Below are positions 59,022 through 64,000 of a stretch of 64,000 bases of DNA, piece after piece (the first letter of the stretch is position 1; each line of letters starts with the position of its first letter). The position numbers and the translations under genes are program-made. Below the pieces are notes generated by a model, which saw only the letters and a program-made list of their open reading frames with translations, was not told where the DNA came from and ran no database searches. This DNA is from Dryocola sp032051265 (lineage in GTDB: Bacteria > Pseudomonadota > Gammaproteobacteria > Enterobacterales > Enterobacteriaceae): NCBI GenBank assembly GCA_032051265.1, contig DAMBYU010000005.1, positions 186,001-250,000 on the forward strand. Reading direction: 5' to 3'.

Positions 59022-59240
59022 TGAGTGATCGAAGTATCATTTTGCCAAAATATGCGATAACCCTCGCATATCACGATACTTTTCTTGTGCATAAGAAAAT
59101 CATACGTGACATCGTTTCAGAATCGGATTATTTCTTTTAGGTGCCCTGGAACCTTATTTTTGGTAGTATTCGCGTTTACTTTCATCGATTCCTTTGACAA
59201 TTAAGGCATACGAGACGCATCGATCCGCCCAGGAGACCCA
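59022..59240. other. malS-bax intergenic region
   Basis: An AT-rich stretch without a gene. It contains an 8-bp perfect inverted repeat ATATGCGA / TCGCATAT at 59050-59071 and a TTGACA at 59194-59199 that could be the bax -35, with no strong -10. Confidence 0.5.
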
Positions 59241-60107
59241 ATGATATCAACCCCAATCCGACGATTTGGGGCTGCGATACTTATGTTACTGACCTTCAGT
59301 TTTTCAACTGGGGTAATAGCAAGTAAACATGAGCCAAAATCGCATAAAGCCCATACCACCGTTAGCGCAAAAACGGTTAAAACAAAAAGCACCACGCTAC
59401 ACAGCAAAAAGACAGCAAGTAAGAAACTGGCAAGCAGTAAGAAAGAGTATTCTCGCAATAGTGAACTGGCATCTCTCCCTGATTTGCGAAAATACCCTTC
59501 CGGAACACCAAGGAAAAAAGCGTTTCTCCGGACGGTCATGCCATATATTACCAGTCAAAATGCTGCGATTACCGCCGATCGTAACTGGCTTGTGTCCAAG
59601 CAGTACGAACAGCGCTGGTCGCCGTCTGAACGCACACGCCTGAAAGGCATCACTCAGCGCTATAAGATCGCATGGAACGGCAACGCTAACCGCGTGCCGT
59701 GGAAACAGCTTATGGAAAAAGTCGACATCATCCCAACCAACATGGTGGCAACGATGGCGGCGGCGGAAAGCGGCTGGGGCACTTCTAAGCTTGCCCGCAG
59801 CAACAACAACCTGTTCGGTATGAAATGCGGCAGACGCCACTGCAACAGCGGCTCCGGTAAGGTGAGAGGCTATCAGCACTATAATTCAGTGAAAGAAGGC
59901 GTTAATGCATACGTCATCAACCTGAACACGCACCCGGCCTATAAATCTTTCCGTAAATCGCGTGCGCAGCTGCGTAAAGCCGATCAGGAAGTGACCGCCA
60001 GCAATATGATCCACAAGCTGAAAGGGTATTCGACAAGAGGTAATAGCTATAACAATTACCTGTTTGCGATGTATCAGAGCAACCAACGTTTAATGGCTGC
60101 GAACTGA
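59241..60107 (+). CDS. bax: Bax protein, predicted N-acetylglucosaminidase
   Basis: A 288-residue exported protein with an N-terminal signal segment (FGAAILMLLTFSFSTGVIA), then a Lys/Ser/Thr-rich low-complexity stretch (about 30-75). The C-terminal domain is of the glucosaminidase/FlgJ type (GH73-like): VDIIPTNMVATMAAAESGWGTSKLARSNNNLFGMKC holds the catalytic Glu, and YSTRGNSYNNYL follows. It probably trims peptidoglycan. ATG 59241 follows CAGGAGACCCA. The E. coli order malS-bax-xylR is kept. Confidence 0.93.
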   Translation: MISTPIRRFGAAILMLLTFSFSTGVIASKHEPKSHKAHTTVSAKTVKTKSTTLHSKKTASKKLASSKKEYSRNSELASLPDLRKYPSGTPRKKAFLRTVMPYITSQNAAITADRNWLVSKQYEQRWSPSERTRLKGITQRYKIAWNGNANRVPWKQLMEKVDIIPTNMVATMAAAESGWGTSKLARSNNNLFGMKCGRRHCNSGSGKVRGYQHYNSVKEGVNAYVINLNTHPAYKSFRKSRAQLRKADQEVTASNMIHKLKGYSTRGNSYNNYLFAMYQSNQRLMAAN

Positions 60108-60160
60108 ATAAGTAATTAAAAAAGAAGTGTTAAAACAAAGTTAATAAAAAAAACATTATA

Positions 60161-60187
60161 CGCCTTCACTCTGAAGGCGTTTTTTTT
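60161..60187. terminator. Bidirectional rho-independent terminator, bax/xylR
   Basis: CGCCTTCA and TGAAGGCG pair around CTC and are followed by eight T. On the minus strand an A-rich tract provides a second T-run a few bases after the stem, so it can serve xylR too. Confidence 0.92.
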
Positions 60188-60189
60188 AA

Positions 60190-61368
60190 TTAAACCAGGA
60201 TCTCGCTGTAACGTTCCCGGTGCTCTTTTGGCGTGGCGTCATACTCTTTTTTAAACACAGAATAAAAATACTGTAGCGAAGGGTAACCGCACATCTGTGA
60301 AATTTCGTTTATCGACAGGGAAGTAGAAACCAGCAGGCTGCGCGCTTTCTCCAGCTTTTCCGCGTGGATAACCGCATGGATGGTTTCACCCACTTCTTCT
60401 TTGAATCGTTTTTCAAGGTTAGAGCGCGAAATGCCCACGGCATCCAGCACCTGCTCCACCTTAATACCCTTGCAGGCGTGATTACGGATGTAGTGCATCG
60501 CCTGAATCACCGCCGGATCGTGCAGGGAACGGTAATCCGTCGAGCGCCGCTCCACGACGCGCACCGGCGGCACCAGAACCCGCTGTAGCGGTAACGCTTC
60601 GTTATCCAGCAGACGATGCAGCAGCTTAGCCGCCTGGTATCCCATCTGTCGCGTGCCCTGCGCCACGGAAGATAATGCAACGCGGGACAAATAGCGCGTA
60701 AGCTCTTCGTTATCGATACCAATCACGCACAGCTTTTCCGGCACCGGAATATGCAGGTGCTCGCAGACCTGCAGCAGGTGGCGGGCCCTGGCATCGGTAA
60801 CCGCAATAATTCCCGTTTGTGGCGGCAACGTTTGCACCCAGTCAGCCAGCCTGTTTTGCGCATGCTGCCAGTTCTCCGGGGCGGTCTCAATACCCTGATA
60901 CACCACGCCACGGTATTTCTCTTCCGCAACCAGTTCGCGGAAGGCGTGCTCTCGCTCCACCGCCCAGCGTTTATTGCTGGAGCCCGGCAGGCCGTAAAAA
61001 GCAAAACGCTGCACGCCTTTCTCTTTCAAATGCAAAAAAGCGCTCTGTACGAGGGCGTAATTATCCGTTGCGATGTAGTGGACCGGCGGATAATGCTCGG
61101 GACGATGATACGATCCCCCCACGCCAACAATCGGCACTTCGGCCCCGTCGAGCAAGCCTTCAATTTCCGTATCGTCGAAATCCGCAATGACCCCGTCCCC
61201 CAGCCACTCCTTGATGTTGTCGATACGGGCGCGAAAATCCTCTTCAATAAAGATGTCCCATTCTGATTGAGACGCCTGCAAATATTCGCCAACGCCCTCA
61301 ACGACCTGACGGTCGTAAGCTTTGTTGGCATTGAATAACAACGTAATGCGATGACGTTTCTCAAACAT
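60190..61368 (-). CDS. xylR: Xylose operon activator XylR
   Basis: A 392-residue activator, same length as E. coli XylR. A LacI-like periplasmic-binding domain senses D-xylose (residues about 1-280). The C-terminal AraC-type DNA-binding domain has IKVEQVLDAVGISRSNLEKRFKEEVG and SINEISQMCGYPSLQYFYSVFKKEY. The start at 61368 (MFEKRHRITLLFNANKAYDRQVVEG) is the family start. It follows xylH with a hairpin between them. Confidence 0.97.
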   Translation of the reverse strand: MFEKRHRITLLFNANKAYDRQVVEGVGEYLQASQSEWDIFIEEDFRARIDNIKEWLGDGVIADFDDTEIEGLLDGAEVPIVGVGGSYHRPEHYPPVHYIATDNYALVQSAFLHLKEKGVQRFAFYGLPGSSNKRWAVEREHAFRELVAEEKYRGVVYQGIETAPENWQHAQNRLADWVQTLPPQTGIIAVTDARARHLLQVCEHLHIPVPEKLCVIGIDNEELTRYLSRVALSSVAQGTRQMGYQAAKLLHRLLDNEALPLQRVLVPPVRVVERRSTDYRSLHDPAVIQAMHYIRNHACKGIKVEQVLDAVGISRSNLEKRFKEEVGETIHAVIHAEKLEKARSLLVSTSLSINEISQMCGYPSLQYFYSVFKKEYDATPKEHRERYSEILV

Positions 61369-61419
61369 GCTAAAGCTTCCCAAAATCACCCTGTATTTGA
61401 ATACCATAGCAACGGCAAA

Positions 61420-61440
61420 GCCGGGGAACCTTGCCCCGGC
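61420..61440. terminator. Hairpin between xylH and xylR
   Basis: GCCGGGG and CCCCGGC pair around AACCTTG in the short xylH-xylR gap. No T-run; it likely reduces read-through from xylFGH into xylR. Confidence 0.6.
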
Positions 61441-61461
61441 ATTGTGATCGCTTGCACATTC

Positions 61462-62643
61462 TCACGCCCGACGTTTTGATGCCGAGTCCATCCATACCGC
61501 TAACAGCAAAATGGCCCCTTTGACGATGTACTGCCAGAACGTCGGAACGTCCATCATACTCATTCCGTTATCGAGCGAAGCCATAATAAATGCGCCCATC
61601 ACCGCCCCGGCAACGCTACCGATGCCGCCCGCAAGGCTGGTGCCGCCAATAACGCACGCGGCGATGGCGTCCAGCTCGGCGATGTTCCCGGCGGAAGGGG
61701 AGCCGGCCCCGAGGCGTGAGCTGAGAATTAGCCCGGCTATCGCCACCATCAGCCCGTTAATGGCAAATACGGCAAGCTTGGTACGCTCAACGTTAATACC
61801 AGAAAGACGCGCTGCTTCGATGTTGCCGCCAATGGCGTAAATGCGACGACCAAAAGCGGTGCGGGTTGCCATAAACATGCCGGCGAGCAACAGCAGCGTC
61901 AGGATCAACACCGGCGTAGGAACGCCACGGTAATCATTAAGCAGCCAGACTGCACCCAGCACAATTACTGCGGTAATAGCCTGTCGCCCTACAACACTGG
62001 TGGATGCAGGCGTAACCAGCCCAAGCGCCTGACGACGTACGCGAAGCCGCCATTGCCAGGCGACAAACGCCATCAGCCCCAGCGCGCCGACGCCAAATCC
62101 AATGCCATCCGGCAGGTAACTTTGACCGATTTGCGACATAGCAGCGCTTGTTGGTGAAACCGTTGTGCCATTAGTGATGCCGATCAGCACACCGCGAAAC
62201 GCGAGCATGCCCGCCAGCGTTACGATAAATGACGGCACTTTGCGATACGCCACCCACCAGCCGTTCCAGGCACCAAGCACCAGACCAAGCGCGAGCGTAA
62301 CGACAATGGTGAGCGGCAGCGGCCAGCCCAGCCAGACATCGAAAATCGCCGCCACGCCGCCCAGCAGACCCATCATGGAGCCAACGGAGAGGTCAATTTC
62401 CGCAGAGATAATCACAAACACCATGCCCACCGCCAGAATCCCGGTGATGGCCGTCTGGCGCAGCAGGTTGGAGACGTTTCGCGCGCTCATATAGGCGCCA
62501 TCCGTCATCCAGGTAAAAAACAATACGATCGCTACGATGGCGGCAATCATGACAAAAACTTGCAGGTTCAGCGCCTTCAGGCTCCCGACGGGGGAGGCAA
62601 GCGGCGCGGCAAGTTTCATTTCAGACGGGTTGCTTTTCGACAT
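61462..62643 (-). CDS. xylH: Xylose ABC transporter permease XylH
   Basis: The inner-membrane permease of the XylFGH D-xylose importer, 393 residues as in E. coli. It has about ten hydrophobic segments. Conserved regions are NLLRQTAITGILAVGMVFVIISAEIDLSVGS, GAWNGWWVAYRKVPSFIVTLAGMLAFRG and GGTSLAGGIGSVAGAV. The ATG at 62643 (MSKSNPSEMK) is the family start. It overlaps the 3' end of xylG by 23 bp. Confidence 0.97.
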   Translation of the reverse strand: MSKSNPSEMKLAAPLASPVGSLKALNLQVFVMIAAIVAIVLFFTWMTDGAYMSARNVSNLLRQTAITGILAVGMVFVIISAEIDLSVGSMMGLLGGVAAIFDVWLGWPLPLTIVVTLALGLVLGAWNGWWVAYRKVPSFIVTLAGMLAFRGVLIGITNGTTVSPTSAAMSQIGQSYLPDGIGFGVGALGLMAFVAWQWRLRVRRQALGLVTPASTSVVGRQAITAVIVLGAVWLLNDYRGVPTPVLILTLLLLAGMFMATRTAFGRRIYAIGGNIEAARLSGINVERTKLAVFAINGLMVAIAGLILSSRLGAGSPSAGNIAELDAIAACVIGGTSLAGGIGSVAGAVMGAFIMASLDNGMSMMDVPTFWQYIVKGAILLLAVWMDSASKRRA

Positions 62644-64000
62644 GATGGTCACTCCTCAGAGCAGCTTCCATGACCTGCTCCTGCGTCAGGTTGTGGTTAA
62701 TCAGGTTGGCTTTGATACGCCCCTCGTGCATCACCAGTATCCGGTCGCTAAGACCCAGCACCTCGGGCAATTCAGAGGAGATAACAATCACGGCAATCCC
62801 TTGTTGTACCAGTTGATTAATAAGTTTGTAGATTTCGTATTTGGCACCAATATCAATGCCGCGCGTCGGCTCATCAAGAATAAGAATGCGCGGGTTAAGC
62901 AGCAGGCAGCGAGCGAGAATCGCCTTTTGCTGGTTACCGCCGCTCAGACGGCCAATCGCCAGCCCCGGCGACGACGTTTTAACCTTCAGGCGTTGAATAG
63001 ACTGCAAAATGCAGTTTTGTTCTGCGGCATCGTCCAGGCTGGTCAACGCCCCGGAGAACTGTCCGAGCGACGCCAGCGTGATGTTCTGCCCCACCGCCAT
63101 CACCGGCACGATACCGTCTCTTTTACGGTCTTCCGGCACCATGGCGATACCCTGGGCGATAGCCTGCTGGCAACTGGTGATTTTTACCGGTTTGTTGTCG
63201 ATAAAAATCTCGCCCTCCGATTTGCCAGGCCAGACGCCGAACAGACACTGAACGGCCTCGGTACGACCGGCACCCACCAGTCCGGCAATGCCGAGAATTT
63301 CTCCTTTGCGCAGCGAAAACGAAATATCGTTAACGCGTTTAATATGCCGGTTGACCGGATGCCAGGCAGTGAGGTGCTCAACGCGCAGGATCTCCTCGCC
63401 CGTTTGATGCGGTTCATTCGGATAGAGCGCCGTAAGCTCGCGGCCTACCATCATGGTGATGATGTCGTCTTCGCTCATCTGTTCGGCATCGCGCGTGCCG
63501 ATGGGCTGTCCGTCGCGGATAACGCAGATAGAATCAGAGATGGCTTTTACTTCGTTAAGCTTGTGAGAGATATAGATGCAGGCGATGCCGTGATCCTGCA
63601 GATCGCGAATGATCTTTAATAAGACTTCCGTTTCGCGCTCCGTTAGCGAAGCCGTGGGCTCATCCAGAATAAGCAGCCGCACCTGTTTGTTGAGCGCTTT
63701 TGCTATCTCAACCAGCTGCTGTTGCCCAAGCCCCAAATCGCCCACCCGTGTGTCCGGTGAAATATTCAGGTTCACCTGCGCCAGCAGTTTCTGACAGCGA
63801 AGCGTCATGCTGTCGTAGTCCAGCACGCCGTGGCGCGTTATCTCGGCACCGAGGAAAATGTTCTCAAGGATGGTGAGATGCTTCACCAACGCCAGTTCCT
63901 GGTGAATGATGGCGATGCCTTTACGCTCGGTGTCGCGAATGTGGCCTGCCTGAAGTTTTTCACCGGCAAACCAGATTTCCCCCTCATAGCTGCCCCAGGG
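62621..64000 (-). CDS. xylG: Xylose ABC transporter ATP-binding protein XylG (5' end outside window)
   Basis: The duplicated ATPase of the xylose importer. The visible 459 codons start within the first nucleotide-binding domain (SYEGEIWFAGEKLQAGHIRDTERKGIAIIHQELALV) and run to the stop. The first ABC signature region is VGDLGLGQQQLVEIAKAL with Walker B LLILDEPTASLTE. The second is GRLSGGNQQKAILARCLL with LILDEPTRGIDIG. By comparison with E. coli XylG, about 55 N-terminal residues with the first Walker A lie beyond the right edge. Confidence 0.97.
   Translation of the reverse strand, partial: PWGSYEGEIWFAGEKLQAGHIRDTERKGIAIIHQELALVKHLTILENIFLGAEITRHGVLDYDSMTLRCQKLLAQVNLNISPDTRVGDLGLGQQQLVEIAKALNKQVRLLILDEPTASLTERETEVLLKIIRDLQDHGIACIYISHKLNEVKAISDSICVIRDGQPIGTRDAEQMSEDDIITMMVGRELTALYPNEPHQTGEEILRVEHLTAWHPVNRHIKRVNDISFSLRKGEILGIAGLVGAGRTEAVQCLFGVWPGKSEGEIFIDNKPVKITSCQQAIAQGIAMVPEDRKRDGIVPVMAVGQNITLASLGQFSGALTSLDDAAEQNCILQSIQRLKVKTSSPGLAIGRLSGGNQQKAILARCLLLNPRILILDEPTRGIDIGAKYEIYKLINQLVQQGIAVIVISSELPEVLGLSDRILVMHEGRIKANLINHNLTQEQVMEAALRSDHHVEKQPV

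Noticed and set aside
1..64000. CRISPR array, insertion sequence or prophage
   Set aside because: No regularly spaced repeats, transposase, integrase or phage structural genes were seen on either strand.

Overview
The window comes from a gamma-proteobacterial chromosome of the Enterobacteriaceae. Most genes are clear orthologues of Escherichia coli genes from the yhjY-tag-bisC-ghrB, mtl, selAB-aldB and avtA-malS-bax-xyl neighbourhoods, in E. coli-like relative order. GC-rich coding and REP-like palindromes fit an Enterobacter/Kosakonia/Cedecea-type genome. I cannot name the genus from sequence alone. I see no rRNA, tRNA, insertion sequence, phage gene, CRISPR array or origin.

Layout. 1-2757: ethanolamine permease and EutB (3' end just outside the window), apparently the simple eat-eutBC type. 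2943-4802: yhjY, tag, yiaC. 4804-9752: an inserted transporter / GH3 beta-glucosidase / AraC cassette, bounded by a 20-bp direct repeat that duplicates the overlapping ends of yiaC and bisC. 9734-12883: bisC, yiaD. 13016-18226: a 2-ketogluconate operon (ptxS-like regulator, kguE, kguK, kguT) whose last gene is the resident ghrB, serving as kguD. 18271-23976: an orphan antitoxin, yibL, mtlR, mtlD, mtlA and yibF, with about five CRP boxes before mtlA. 24046-29919: selA, selB, a ROK kinase and aldB. 30008-34455: a GH127 beta-L-arabinofuranosidase, a GPH transporter and an AraC regulator. 34478-34681: a collapsed vapBC toxin-antitoxin locus that keeps its promoter and RBS.

34835-55479 holds yajD and then a complete formate hydrogenlyase (FHL) block: fhlA, hypABCDE, hycABCDEFGHI, hydN, fdhF, hypF and a NiCoT nickel transporter. 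Formate dehydrogenase-H oxidises formate, HydN/HycB and the Hyc membrane arm pass electrons to the HycE/HycG [NiFe] hydrogenase, Hyp proteins and the HycI protease mature it, the permease supplies nickel, and FhlA with sigma-54 switches the block on. The formate dehydrogenase carries cysteine (TGT, codon 140) where E. coli FdhF has selenocysteine, although selA and selB lie about 25 kb away. This is the most interesting feature of the window.

55520-64000: avtA, malS, bax, then xylR, xylH and the 3' part of xylG, as in E. coli.

The accessory metabolism points to plant-derived or gut substrates (beta-glucosides, L-arabinosides, 2-ketogluconate, mannitol, xylose, maltodextrins, ethanolamine) combined with mixed-acid fermentation and hydrogen production.
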